DNA of 64,000 bases from the NCBI GenBank assembly GCA_047967505.1, contig CM106541.1, one strand, 5' to 3'. Numbering within the stretch: position 1 is the stretch's first letter; the number at the start of each line of letters is the position of its first letter. Shown here piece by piece: positions 11,351-21,862 of the stretch. This stretch comes from Dipteris shenzhenensis. Lineage: Eukaryota > Polypodiophyta > Polypodiopsida > Gleicheniales. The notes beneath the pieces are model-generated. The model did not search any database. It worked only from the letters and a program-made list of their open reading frames with translations, and was not told the origin of the DNA. Both the position numbers and the translations under genes were made by a program.

Positions 11351-12410
11351 ATGGCCTCATATTGCATTCATAATGACTATCTATTCTACAAAAAGCGCTT
11401 GTGTGTCACTGTACCATTTCTACGCTTGGTCCTAGAAGAGGTACATCAGCCACCCTACATGGGACATAGAGGCATTGCTGCTACGTATCAGACTGTAATT
11501 CAAGATTTTTTCTGGCATAAGCTTAAAGTTGATGTTGCAACTTTTGTTGCACAATGTCTTAATTGTCAAAAAGTCAAGATCTACAAGGGCAAATATCAAG
11601 GTTTACCTATGCCTTTCCAATTCCTAATGGCCCATGGGACCAGATTTCTATGGACTTTATTACTAGATTTCCTAAAACTAGCTCAGGTTTTGATATGATT
11701 TGGACTATCATTGATAGATTTAGCAAGCAGGCTTACTTTATTCCTTGTAAGAAGACCTTGACCGCAGTTCATCAGGCTACTCATTTGTTCATCAAGCACA
11801 TCTTTATACACCATCGCCTTCCAAAAGTAATCGTGTCAGACCGAGATAGTAAATTTTGTAGTAATTTTTGGACCGCACTCTTTGACAATCTTGGTACAAA
11901 GTTAGATTTTGCCACTACTTTTCATCTCGAGTCTAATGGCCAAAACCGAGGTCACACAAAATACTATTTGTGACATGTTATGTGCTTATGTGTCTGGTCA
12001 ACCAAGCAACTGGGACAAATTTATACACATATTACAATTTGCCTACAACAACACTAAGCAATCTACTATAGGTCAATCTCCATTCCAAATTGTCTATGGA
12101 AAGACCATTCCTACTCCATTGACCCGCCTTAAGCACCAAGTAGAGGCTGCTGATCGATTTACTAAAGATTTCTCTAGCATTTTGGCTACTGTCAAAAAGA
12201 ATATCGAGCATGCTCAAGCTGTGTATACTGCACGTGCAAACAAGGGTAGAAAGAAAGTTGTATTTGCTGAAGGTGACCTAGTTATGTTATGTATTGAGAA
12301 GCACAGACTTAAGAGTATTGAGACACACACTATAGTTAAGTTTGCCCCTAAATCCTATGGTCCCTTTAAAGTTTTGGAGCACATTAATGACAATGCCTAT
12401 CGCCTCGACC
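11351..12410 (+). pseudogene. Gypsy-1 integrase
   Basis: The zinc-binding HHCC part is visible (GHRGIAATYQT, then CLNCQKVK). The core carries the three acidic residues: Asp in SMDFIT (11653-11655), Asp in VSDRDSKF (11839-11841) and Glu after NGQ (11948-11950). Two frameshifts break it, one between about 11600 and 11640 and one just before the catalytic Glu. The C-terminal part runs through GQSPFQIVYGKTIPTP to FKVLEHINDNAYRLD. It would insert cDNA into the genome, but it cannot be translated as one protein. Confidence 0.9.
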
Positions 12411-12698
12411 GATTGGAAAATTCATAATTCTTTTCATGTGCACCTCCTGAAACCTTTCCATGGAGACCCACTAGTTCGACCTATTTTAGATGATGCACCA
12501 TTGCTTCAAGGAGAGGCCTAACTCTTAGAGCCAGACCAGATCATTAATCAACAAATCACTCAAACGAGACGTGGAAACTCATATCCTATTTATCTTCTTA
12601 CATTTAAGAACCACCCCATTGAGGATGCTAGGTGGATGCCCGAGCGATATTTTTGCCAGTACCCTGATTTATTGACTACTTTTTTGTCGTGCAATTGA
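12411..12698 (+). pseudogene. Gypsy-1 chromodomain-like C-terminus
   Basis: After a frameshift the integrase tail continues with HNSFHVHLLKPFHGDP. About 40 residues later, past a TAA, comes a stretch resembling the chromodomain end of chromoviruses: YLLTFKNHPIEDARWMPERY (family pattern: WKG..xEEATWE). It ends at TGA 12696-12698. Chromodomains steer integration to particular chromatin. The assignment rests on one short similarity and could be wrong. Confidence 0.55.
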
Positions 12699-12714
12699 GG
12701 AAATTTGCGATTTC

Positions 12715-12726
12715 AAGCAAGAGGGA
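12715..12726 (+). other. Gypsy-1 polypurine tract
   Basis: Purine run AAGCAAGAGGGA immediately before TGTTATGAG, the start of the 3' LTR. It is the expected primer for plus-strand synthesis. Confidence 0.7.
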
Positions 12727-13094
12727 TGTTATGAGAATTGGAATTATCCCATTAATTTAATCCTTCAGTATTTAGTTTAGTGCGATCCAGCATTTTTGTC
12801 GCGCAACTGAAGCATGTGTGCTCGCTGTTCTATAGTGATGCATGTGTGCTCCTACATGGCTAGATATACGGCTAAGGTTGTATGAGTGTGTAGCATTGTG
12901 TGCACCACTTACGCGATGATGGTATGTGTAGCATGTGTGCACCATCCATATGATTTTATTCATGTGTACAGCATTAGGTGCACCATGAGATGGTATGTGT
13001 CGGATGTGTGCACCATTCATCTGTGATTTATTGATTTCATGTTGCTATAATATTGAAAGGTTGATTGATTGTGGTGATTAATTCCAAGGTTCCG
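12727..13094 (+). repeat. Gypsy-1 3' LTR, missing its end
   Basis: Begins TGTTATGAGAATTGG after the polypurine tract. Positions 12978-13090 match the 5' LTR remnant (6380-6492). After ATTCCAAGGTT the expected continuation (present at 6493-7029) is absent and a second copy of an upstream segment begins. Confidence 0.75.
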
Positions 13095-13255
13095 TAGTGA
13101 TGCATGTGTGCTCCTACATGGCTGGATATATGGCTACGGCTATATGAGTGTGTAGCATTATGTGCACCACTTATGCGATGACGGTATGTGTAGCATGTGT
13201 GCACCATCCGTACGATTTTATTCATGTGTAGCATCAAGTGCACCATGAGATGGTA
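12833..13255 (+). repeat. Dispersed duplication within the gypsy 3' LTR
   Basis: A segment starting TAGTGATGCATGTGTGCTCC and ending CACCATGAGATGGTA occurs twice: 12833-12995 and 13095-13255, separated by about 100 bp. The second copy ends exactly where Copia-1 LTR sequence resumes. CACCATGAGATGGTA also lies close to the left gypsy/copia junction (6386-6395), so this short motif is found at both edges of the gypsy block. Confidence 0.85.
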
Positions 13256-13256
13256 C

Positions 13257-13343
13257 CCTTCATTCTAATACATGGATTTTGCCTCACTTGAGCTCTCATT
13301 CTTTGTGCCATGATGCATCTCTTCTACCCCACACTCTTCTACA
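13257..13343 (+). repeat. Copia-1 3' LTR remnant (last 87 bp)
   Basis: Matches 4565-4651 of the 5' LTR with very few differences and is followed by the target duplication TGCTC (13344-13348). The first ~290 bp of this LTR are missing. Confidence 0.9.
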
Positions 13344-13348
13344 TGCTC

Positions 13349-14689
13349 ATGATGAAAGGTGTGTGAGCCTTTTCTATGGCTTTTGCATGGCTTTCATCGA
13401 GATTGGACTAGCTACATGTTCACTGTTGATGACATCCTCATTCAATAGGCTATTATTATAAATTATTAAAAACCATATGATCTATCAAAATTCGACCTTG
13501 GTGCAAATTTATCTTAATTAACATCATAATTTTATTCTATCATGGAGTGGATTGTCATATACCATAAAAGATTTCTTATCAAAATCATCATTATCATTAT
13601 ATTGTTCACATGGTTACAAATTGTATATGCACGATCATTGTGACATAATCTTGCCCATTGTAGATGGCATTTATGTCCATTACTCATGTTGTTGAAAGTC
13701 TTTGGAATTTCAAAGTATGTCTTCTTAGAGATAACATCATGCATTGTGGCATTGGATATTGGTTCAACTGAAACATGACTCACATGCTCTATAGGGTTCT
13801 AAATTTGCATTGTGACTAAATCTATCCTTGTTATATTACTTATTCCACATAGATTGGAAAGAGCAATACTCATTCTAAGTAACCATATTTGCACGTTGAT
13901 CATCAACTTCTTGAGATGCATTTGTCAATGTATCTCTTGGATGGGTTGTATTGATATCGTTATACATAGCATACAATGTGCAAAGTGCTCTTTTGAGCTT
14001 TGGTAAAGCTTCTTCAATAAATGCTTTATTGGCCTCACAATAGCATAGAATATCACTCTAATATTGAAATTAATCAAATCTTTGTATGTCAGATTTGTTT
14101 GTGGCCCTTGTTATGGCATTGAAAAATATTTTTAAGATTATGGATCTTTAAACATGAGCATTTATGGAGTTTAAAGTAGAGTTGTTTATGGTGGTGCAAA
14201 GTGGCACGAATTCACCATGTGTGATTTTCCTCTCAGGATAAGGCATTTGGATTGACTTACAAAACTAGTCATTGTTTGGAGTAAAGGACTTGCTAGAACT
14301 CTCCTACTCAAGAGCCTTGAGTTGAGCTCAAGGTACTTGCTACTGTTGCAAGTCATTAGAGAGGATCTCATACAACTTTACACATACAAGACCTAGTAGG
14401 CCCCTAGCTATCTTAGCTTCTATACAGATCACTATTTATAGATACCAAAGGTGGGATTCGTGACCTTCTAACCTACACATGGATTCACCTCCCCCACTCT
14501 TTGAGGACTCGGATTGGGTGGTATTAGGTTTTCTCATGCTCACTACAAATTGAGACTAGAGAGGATGATGGCATCCCTAGAGAGGGCCTCATCTGCACCC
14601 TATGTGATCCATGAGAGATTGAGTTAGAGGAGAACTTTCATTTCATATGTTGTGTATACTATCAGATATGAAGATCTATGAAGTTAAGA
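13349..14689. other. No gene recognised
   Basis: AT-rich flank between Copia-1 and the LINE. Part of it, up to about 14.3 kb, may be the decayed 3' end of the minus-strand LINE, but I find no motif to prove that. Confidence 0.5.
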
Positions 14690-15001
14690 GTTCATAGGTT
14701 TCCTCTTGTATATCAACGACTCCTAATACTCCTTCACTCTTAGGCTTGGTGTAGAAGGACAATTTTCTTGAGATCCTTTTTGTATTATAGGAACCTCCCC
14801 AAAGGAATGACTTGCACTACCTATGAATTTGTTTAGCCTAGAGTGTGAGGGACACCAACAAGTTAAAAAATAGTTATTAGGTAGATGCAATGGTTTGGAA
14901 CAAGTCTACTCAAAACTAGATTAGCTTGGTACCCTCTCTGCATGTCCTTCTTTTTTTGAAATTTTCTAAGAGCCAGTCCACATATCTTTCATTGTGACCT
15001 A
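14690..15001 (-). pseudogene. LINE ORF2, region after the reverse transcriptase (distal fragment)
   Basis: Reading the minus strand gives SFLWGGSYNTKRIS followed about 20 residues later by PKSEGVLGVVDI, matching the FLW-GG ... PK-EGGLG block that follows the RT in plant L1-type LINEs. The fragment ends at the ACCTA target duplication of Copia-2A (14997-15001). The other half of the LINE resumes at 37346 on the far side of that element, so Copia-2A landed in this LINE. Frameshifts and stops make it non-functional. Confidence 0.75.
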
Positions 15002-15259
15002 TGTTGAGAGTTCACGCTCAACATCATGTGATCATGTGTGCATAGCACCATCACATGATCATATGTGCATAGCACTAACCTTATAGAGTGCTATAAAGGA
15101 AAGGGTTAGATCCCCTAACCCTAACCCTAAAAGGGTTTGTATATATTCTATTTTTTCAACTAATTATAGTGTACAGTTAGTCATTTTGTGGTGTGCTCTC
15201 TAGCTGTGCCCTCTCTCCTCATCTCCACTCTTCTCCTCTCCCCTCTTCATATTTTGTCA
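15002..15259 (+). repeat. Copia-2A 5' LTR with telomere-like core
   Basis: TGTTGAGAG ... TTTTGTCA, 258 bp. It contains CCCTAACCCTAACCCTAAA (about 15114-15132), which resembles the plant and animal telomere repeat, close before a probable TATA-like TATATATTC. It also contains a CT-rich run (about 15210-15245) near its end. Confidence 0.95.
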
Positions 15260-15271
15260 TGGTATCAGAGC
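15260..15271 (+). other. Copia-2A primer-binding site
   Basis: TGGTATCAGAGC directly abuts the LTR end, complementary to initiator-Met tRNA. Confidence 0.95.
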
Positions 15272-15950
15272 TTCCTTGTCTTCCGCTGAGACATTGTAAT
15301 TATTGAGAGTTCTCTTGAGTGATTGTGAGATCCTTCCCTTCACTTCCGTTGAGAGAAATTTCTATTCATGTGAGAATTCCGTCCATGAGAGATTGAGAGA
15401 TTTCCGTTAATCTCCTTTGCTCATTCTAGGACAATTCTGTCCATTGGAGTTCTTATTGTGAGAAAGAAAGAGTGAGAGAGAGAGGCTATGAGAGAGTCTT
15501 CTTTAAGCTTCTTCTCAGCTTTGGGCTTGGCACAGCTTTAGGCTCGACGGTCTTCTCAGCCTCCTTGAACTTGACGGCTATCTACACCCTCGTCTTCTGT
15601 AGATCATTGACCTATGCGAGCAGCAGCGGCTCTCCTTTCTCAACGCCCTGCATGCAAAGCCAAATAGCAGCCACGATAATGAGCTACTTTTAGTAGCTCC
15701 TTTGAAGGGTGTATCTACCTACTCTCTGCCGTTTCTCTTAGTCTAGACGCTCCTTCATCAACCTAGAGCTCACGCGACCTACAGCAACTCTTAGTTTTTG
15801 GTGTATTGTGGCTCCTTCAATCCATAGCTCCAACTCTAGCCTTCGCTTCTCCAGCGTAGTCAACAACAAGGACAGCAGCGACAGTTGCAAGCAGCCAGCC
15901 ACGACTCCACGACTGGACCTCCTTGATCTCAAGCTCTCCAACCGATGGCT

Positions 15951-16026
15951 TCAACGTCTGCAACAAAGACCAAAGCTTCATCTCTCACTCAACGTCTGCA
16001 ACAAAGACCAAAGCTTCATCTCTCAC
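15951..16026 (+). repeat. Perfect 38-bp tandem duplication
   Basis: The unit begins TCAACGTCTGCAACAAAGAC and ends TCTCTCAC, and occurs twice in tandem with no mismatch. Confidence 0.95.
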
Positions 16027-16904
16027 TGCTAAGAGCCAAGGCTTCCAAGAGCCAGGAAGCTCGTCAGCACCAGCTTCTCTTACGTGACCAGCAGCTTATC
16101 AAGATAGAGACTTGAGTCTTCAAAGGCTCCGAAGCAAGCAACTGAGGAGGGAGACTCTACAACACGACCAACGGTTGTCTTCATCCACACCGACGAATGA
16201 ACGCCTGCATCACTAGTCAATAGCCGCCCGCAACACTAGCTCTTCCAGCCAGCTCCAGACGACCGGCCTCTCCAACTGACCTGGCACTCCAACAAGCTGC
16301 CTCGCTTTAAGCAGCTGCTCAGCATCGGGGCTCTAACCCGACCTATTGCTCCAGAATGCTCCTGCCTTCTCTGTAAGCAGCTTCATAGTTGCCATCATCG
16401 ATTCTAGCCGCGGTCGACTCGAGCTCACACGACGCTTGCAAGCTCTCATGAATGCCCAACCTCCAGCAAGGATAGCTTCTAGCCATCAGAAGACCACCGA
16501 TCAACTAGAACAAGCTCAGCGGCGTCACAGCTCCAATGGTCCTATAGGCTTTCATCCAACCGATTAGACGACCGAATCATCAACCTATAGTCTAAGCTTC
16601 AAGCTTTCAGGGAGAGCTCACAACGCAACCTCTCCCGCGAGACGAATCGATCAACGGGAGCGAACACGACTCCATCAACGGAAATCCAGAGGTCAACAGA
16701 ATCTTTTTGGATTCCGTCAGAATCTTTCAAAGATTCCGGTGCCCAACAGTCAAACATGTGGCAGATAGAATAGAACCAGGGTCTGGTTGAGATGACCTTG
16801 GGTTAACTGTTTGATTACAGTTGTGACACGTGGCAGATAGGCTTTGACTTGGGTCAGGTCACTAGACCCTGGGTTTGGTCTTTGGTTAAAATTTTGCCAC
16901 GTGT

Positions 16905-17125
16905 TAATCCTATCAGCCACGTCATCAGCCTATCCACACTACCACATCATCAGCCACGTCACCTGTGCCACATCATCAGTGCCACGTCACCTGTGCCACA
17001 TCATCAGTGCCATGTCACTTGTGCCATGTCATCAGTGCCATGTCATCAGTGCCACGTCAGCATTACCTGTCACCCTGTTGACATCATTTGTGCCACCTCA
17101 GCAGTGCCACCTCAGCAGTCCAGTG
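16905..17125 (+). repeat. Minisatellite of CCACATCATCAGTG-like units
   Basis: Short units of 15-20 bp (GCCACGTCATCAGTGCCA and variants) are repeated about ten times in the leader. Copia-2B has a longer and more irregular version at about 55590-55935, so the array has expanded or shrunk between copies. Confidence 0.85.
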
Positions 17126-18065
17126 AGCACTGACCCTCTGCAGGCACAGTCCCTTGCCAGGCACACTGTGCACACACTGCATGTGCACACTCCTGCCACC
17201 TCAGCACAGAGCTTCACTGACACACCTCTTGTTAAGCACAGTGCCACATCATCACTGCATGTGACTCACACTGACACATCATCATTGAGCACCATTTGCA
17301 CTCCTTTTGCCCCTCCACCTAGATCAAGTCATATCTCTTGATCTAGGAAGAATGTGAGGGTGCTCCAAAAAGGAAAGTCGCTCGGTTTTTCGTGCTCTAC
17401 GTGCTCGTTACATCAGCGCACATTTCGGCGCAAGTTACACTCACATTTGAGACTCGTCGACAAAACCACTTCCTTCACGCACATTTGCCTCTACATCGAC
17501 GCATCTGACCCAGCACTTAAAAAGAACAAAAGAAAAGGAATTATTTGCTACTCTTTCATCGATCGACGGTTGGTTTAGATCTAGATCAGAGCCGACTAGA
17601 TCGCCATAGAGGGGACGCTTTGAATTCCCCAAGTTGCCAATCTAAGCCATGCCCGAAATTCCCGACTAGTACCTACTCGGAGTCAGTCCATACGCTCACA
17701 TCCAATTTCACATCATTACATTACCTGAAACCTTACGTTCATCAGTTCAGTGAGCAGACTTCAGAGTTCAGAGGCATTGCAGATTGATTCAGTGGGCAGA
17801 TAGCACTTGATTTCACACACACATGCCACCATTGTAAAGCCTATTTGGCTGTCTCACGGCATCGTGCACATCATTTTTCAGCCTTGTAAAGCCTCTTGGC
17901 TATTCCCGGCATCATTGCCACAAGCCTTGTAACACAGATCAGATCTTATATAGTGCAGTTCTATCTTCACCGACGGTACAGAGATTTCACTTGGCATCTT
18001 CAGTGTATTTGCAGTTGATTCATACAGAGTTTTTTCAGGACACTTTTGAGTACATTGTTTGCACC

Positions 18066-19060
18066 ATGTCGACTAGCAACCTCAATCTGGAGGCATCTGC
18101 TAAGTTAGACAACTCCAATTACGGTACATGGAAATACCGAATGGAGACCATTCTTGTGCTTCAGGACAAATGGGAGTATGTCGATGGATTTATACCTAGA
18201 CCATTGGCCGATCCAGCCACCAGTAGCTCTACTCCATCTATTGTCATAGCACCAGCAACAGGATCTACATCGGGATCCACATCTACACAAACAGTTTCCA
18301 CACCAGTAGCAGATCCTGCCATTGCCCGAGCTCAAGCAGAATAGCTCAAGCAGAATGGGATAAGAAAGACAAGTATGCCTATCACATGATCAAGCAGAAT
18401 GTGCAAGATGTCATGCTAGGATAGCTCAACACAGTCAAGACATCAAAAGAAGCATGGGATATGTTTACAGCTCTCTACGAGTCCAAGAACACATCTAGGA
18501 TTCTCACCCTGAGAAACCAGATCAACCAGAGTTTCCGCAATAGCAATGAAACTGGTCATGCTTATGTACTCCGCATCAAAGACTACAACAATCAACTTGC
18601 AGCAGCAGGAGAGACTATGAATCCCGTAGAAATGGTTCAAGTAATCCTGAATGGACTAGGAGAGGGATATGAGAATCTAGTCCAGAGTATTGCCATCCAA
18701 CGGTAAATTCCAAGACTGGAAGAACTTCAGTCAGTTCTACTTGGTGAAGAACTCAGGACTCAGGCCATTCAAGCACGTAAAGGTCATTCTAATGATCAAG
18801 CATTCACAGCTTCAGACAGAAGCAGAGGCAAAGGCAGAAACAGAGGTAGATCATATCAGAAAAGTGGTCATCATCAACAAAGTCAAAATCAGCATCAGCA
18901 TCAGCATCATCCTCAACAACATCAGAATCACCAAAGAGGAAATCATTCCAACCGAGGAAGATTTCAAGGACGAGGGAATGCATCCACCAATGTGTCAAAC
19001 GTTCAATGCAACTATTGTCACAAGTTTGGACACTATGAAAGAGATTGCCGCAAGAAGCAG
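18066..19060 (+). pseudogene. Copia-2A gag
   Basis: UBN2-type copia gag. ATG at 18066 opens MSTSNLNLEASAKLDNSNYG, then TWKYRMETILVLQDKWEYV. A 14-nt tandem duplication of AGCTCAAGCAGAAT at about 18330-18357 adds a stop and shifts the frame; Copia-2B has the single version. After it the frame continues through EAWDMFTALYESKNTSRI to an Arg/Gly/Gln/His-rich tail and a CCHC knuckle CNYCHKFGHYERDC (19007-19048). A TAG and a TAA replace Gln codons (LG*LNTV, QR*IPR). It would form the particle and bind RNA. Confidence 0.9.
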
Positions 19061-19669
19061 TATGACCAAGGCGGTCAATCCAGCAGTAATCGAGGGAATA
19101 CCCGAGGAAGAGGAAATCATCGTGGTGGACATTCTAGTCACAGTCATTTTGCAAATGAACATGGCAATATGTTTCTTGCAAGTGAGGAATTGCATCCGAC
19201 TGATACAATGCACCTAGACACTGATTTCAATCCCAAAGAGGATTTCAGCTATCAAGTCTACCAAGTGGAACAGGATCCTTGGTACATCGACAGCGGTGCA
19301 TCATCTCATATGACAAATCACCAGGAATGGTTCACAGAAATGAAGCCATTAGAAGTTTAAAAGAATGTCATCTACACAGCAGCAGGCAATACACCGAATT
19401 CGGTTCAAGAGACAGGTGTTATCCCTATGAACAATTTCACTGGTACAAAAGGATTAGTCAGAGATGTGCTCTATGTTCCGAAGCTCAGCAAGGACCTTTT
19501 GTCAGTAGGTCAAATGACGGAACACAACTACAAAGTCATCTTCGACGGTGATGAATGCACTATCAGAGACAAATCCAAAAGAGGTCAGCTAGTAGCAAAA
19601 GGTGTCAAGGAAGGATGCTTATACAGGATGCTAGCTACAGTACCAGATAAACATGCCATGTCAGCTTAA
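19061..19669 (+). pseudogene. Copia-2A protease
   Basis: Copia-type retropepsin: WYIDSGASSHMTNHQEWF with the catalytic DSG intact at 19289-19297, then DVLYVPKLSKDLLSVGQM, the second conserved block of copia proteases. It is in the same frame as the integrase and RT. TAA codons at about 19358 and 19667 interrupt it; Copia-2B has CAG and CAA there. It would cleave the Gag-Pol polyprotein. Confidence 0.9.
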
Positions 19670-20581
19670 ATGCAACAGATGCCACTATCTGCAAAATGGC
19701 ACAAGAGATATGGTCATGTCAACTTCAAGTACTTGTTAGATCTAAGGAATCAAAATATGGCAATTGGGATTCAGAAGCTACAGTTTCTTGGAAAGGTTTG
19801 TGAAGCATGCTGCTTCGGCAAACAAAAGAGAACCAACTTTGTCAGAAGTACCTCTCGTGCACGAGGTATTCTTGATTTGATTCATACAGATGTATGGGGT
19901 TATGCCCAGACCCGCAGCATCAATGGTTCACTTTATTACTTGACCTTCATCGACGACTACAGCAGATATTGTTGGGTCTACTTTCTGAAAGAGAAATCTG
20001 AAGTGTTTGCCAGATTTCAAGAATTCAAAGCCATGGTAGAAAACCAAATAGGCAGAAAGATCAAGGTTATGAGATCAGACAGAGGAGGTGAATTCATGTC
20101 TTTAGCATTCATGAACTTTTGCAAAAATCATGGCATTCGAAGACAATTCACATGTGCAGATACTCCTCAGCAAAATGCAAGAGCTAAAAGGAAGAATGGG
20201 ACTTTAGCAGATAGTGCTAGAGCAATGCTTAGTGAAAAGCATCTTCCGAATCAGTATTGGGCAGAAGCAATAGCTACAGCTAACTACTTGCTTAATCGGT
20301 GGCTTCCTACCGAACCGATACAAGGTATGACTCCTTATGAAGCATTCACTGGACACAAGCCATGCATTGGGCATCTTCGCATATTTGGTTGCATAGCATA
20401 TGCCCACATACATGATGATCATCGCAGGAAATTGGATGCGAAGTCACGCAAATGCATCATGGTTGGCTACAGTGAAGAAAGCAAAGCATACAAATTGTAT
20501 GATCCCATCAACCGCAAAGTCGTTATCTCCAAAGATGTAATCTTCGATGAGGAATCAGAATGGAAAAACTCACCTACATAG
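19670..20581 (+). pseudogene. Copia-2A integrase, catalytic Glu replaced by Lys
   Basis: GAG-pre-integrase HHCC zinc finger (WHKRYGHVNFKYL, then CEACCFGKQKR) followed by the rve core. The first two acidic residues are present: Asp in HTDVWG (19889-19891) and Asp in RSDRGGEF (20078-20080). The third, normally Glu in the QQN...ERKN motif, reads ARAKRKNG, Lys at 20186-20188. Copia-2B keeps Glu at the same codon (GCTGAAAGG against GCTAAAAGG), so this is a G-to-A change in this copy. The C-terminal part runs to DEESEWKNSPT, then TAG. Confidence 0.95.
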
Positions 20582-21862
20582 GAGATAGAAGCATCGACTT
20601 CACAATCATCTACAGAATAGGTTGATGAAGAAGAGCAAGAATTGCCAGCAACACCCCAAGCAGCGCCACAGCAGCTCAGACGGTCTACTAGGGAAAGCAG
20701 ACCACCAGCCAGATTGACATATGCTCAGAAAGGCAAAGCAATTCAAGTGGAAACCACCAACTATGCTCTTATGACTACCATCATGGCTACAGAAGAGCCA
20801 GTGTACTTCGAAGACATAGTAGATAAGCCAGAATGGCAAACTGCTATGAATGAAGAAATGGATGCTTTGTATAAAAATAACACTTGGGAATTATGCAACC
20901 TTCCACCAGGAAAGAAGGCCATAGCCAACAAATGGGTATACAAAGTGAAGTACAATCCAGATGGCAGTATTCAGAGATACAAAGCCAGATTAGTTGCAAA
21001 AGGATTTGCACAACAATATGGCCAAGATTATGATGAGACTTATGCTCCAGTAGCAAAGATGGATTCCATACGGTTCTTGATATCATTAGCGACACTCAGC
21101 AAATGGAATGTGTATTAGCTCGATGTCAAGAATGCATTTCTCAATGGTTATCTAGACGAGGAAGTCTACATGCAACAACCAGCCGGTTATGTTGAACTAG
21201 GAAAGGAGAACAAGGTTTGCCATCTCAAGAAAAGTCTCTACGGCTTAAAGCAAGCACCCAGAAGTTGGTACAGCAGAATTGACAAGTATTTTGCTGATCT
21301 GGGATACATGAAGTCCAATGCAGATCATACTCTCTACTACAAAGTTCAAGGGGAAGACATTACTATTGCACTTTTGTATGTAGATGATCTGATTGTGACA
21401 GGAAGCAAGGATAGCTTCATCAAAAAACTAAAACAAGACTTATCTGCAGAGTTCGACATGAAAGATCTTGGACTTATGCACTATTGTCTTGGAATTGAGT
21501 TCTGGAGAGATTTAGATAGCACATTCATGAGTCAGCTCAAGTATGTTGATAGTCTCCTGAAGAAGTTTCATATGGCAGATTGCAAGTTTGCAGCCACTCC
21601 CATGGAATAGAGTTTGAAACTTGCTAAAGATTTAGAAAAGCCTACAGTCAATGACAGATACTACAGGCAACTCATTGGATCTCTTATATATCTGCTGACA
21701 ATCACATGGCCAGATATTTGTTATGCAGTAACCTCACTAGCACAGTTTATGGCAAATCCAAAACAGTCTCACTGGAATGCAGCCAAAAGAGTCTTGAGAT
21801 ACATCAGAGGTACAAGACAGTTTGGGATAGAATATAGAGGAAGTCATCCACGGTTGCATGGA
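20582..21862 (+). pseudogene. Copia-2A reverse transcriptase
   Basis: RVT_2 domain. Landmarks: WQTAMNEEMDALYKNNTWEL, KWVYKVKYNPDGSIQRYKAR, the VKNAFLNGYLDEEVYM block, KSLYGLKQAPRSWY, and catalytic YVDD at 21377-21388 (intact). Stops at about 20579, 20618, 21116 and 21608 are all TAG; Copia-2B has Gln codons at the first three. The frame runs open to HPRLHG at 21862, where the giant TIR element begins. RNase H resumes in the same frame at 36518. Confidence 0.95.

Larger units (their letters stand above)
6380..13256 (+). mobile_element. Gypsy-1: Ty3/gypsy element with a chromodomain-like C-terminus
   Basis: Order of parts: truncated 5' LTR, iMet primer site, gag with one zinc knuckle, protease, RT, RNase H, integrase, chromodomain-like tail, polypurine tract, truncated 3' LTR. 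The domain order RT-RNase H-integrase is diagnostic of Ty3/gypsy, and the tail points to the chromovirus branch. The 5' LTR lacks its beginning and the 3' LTR lacks its end, so neither terminus is native and no gypsy target duplication is visible. Several stop codons and frameshifts show that it is dead. Confidence 0.85.
4275..13343 (+). mobile_element. Copia-1: Ty1/copia shell containing Gypsy-1
   Basis: The 5' LTR starts TGTTGGGATA at 4275 and the last 87 bp of the 3' LTR end CTACA at 13343. Identical 5-bp target duplications TGCTC flank the whole unit (4270-4274 and 13344-13348), so the outer ends were integrated together. Between them are a primer site, a leader and a decayed copia gag that stops at about 6380. 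The copia protease, integrase, RT and RNase H are missing. In their place lies Gypsy-1 (6380-13256), which continues directly into the 3' LTR end of Copia-1. Either a gypsy insertion was followed by deletion, or the two elements recombined. Confidence 0.85.
15272..18065 (+). other. Copia-2A long leader
   Basis: About 2.8 kb between primer site and gag ATG, unusually long for a copia element. It is C-rich and has no convincing protein. It contains a perfect 38-bp tandem duplication (15951-16026) and an array of CCACATCATCA-type units. The last 700 bases before gag (from about 17340) are well conserved in Copia-2B, while the first part is diverged. It may hold packaging signals. Confidence 0.7.

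Noticed and set aside
15113-15140. Interstitial telomere or chromosome-fusion scar
   Set aside because: The CCCTAA motif lies at the same place in all three Copia-2 LTRs, so it is part of the LTR.
16844-17341. 165-codon frame in the Copia-2A leader
   Set aside because: Ser/His/Pro-rich translation of the CCACATCATCA minisatellite, not conserved in frame in Copia-2B.
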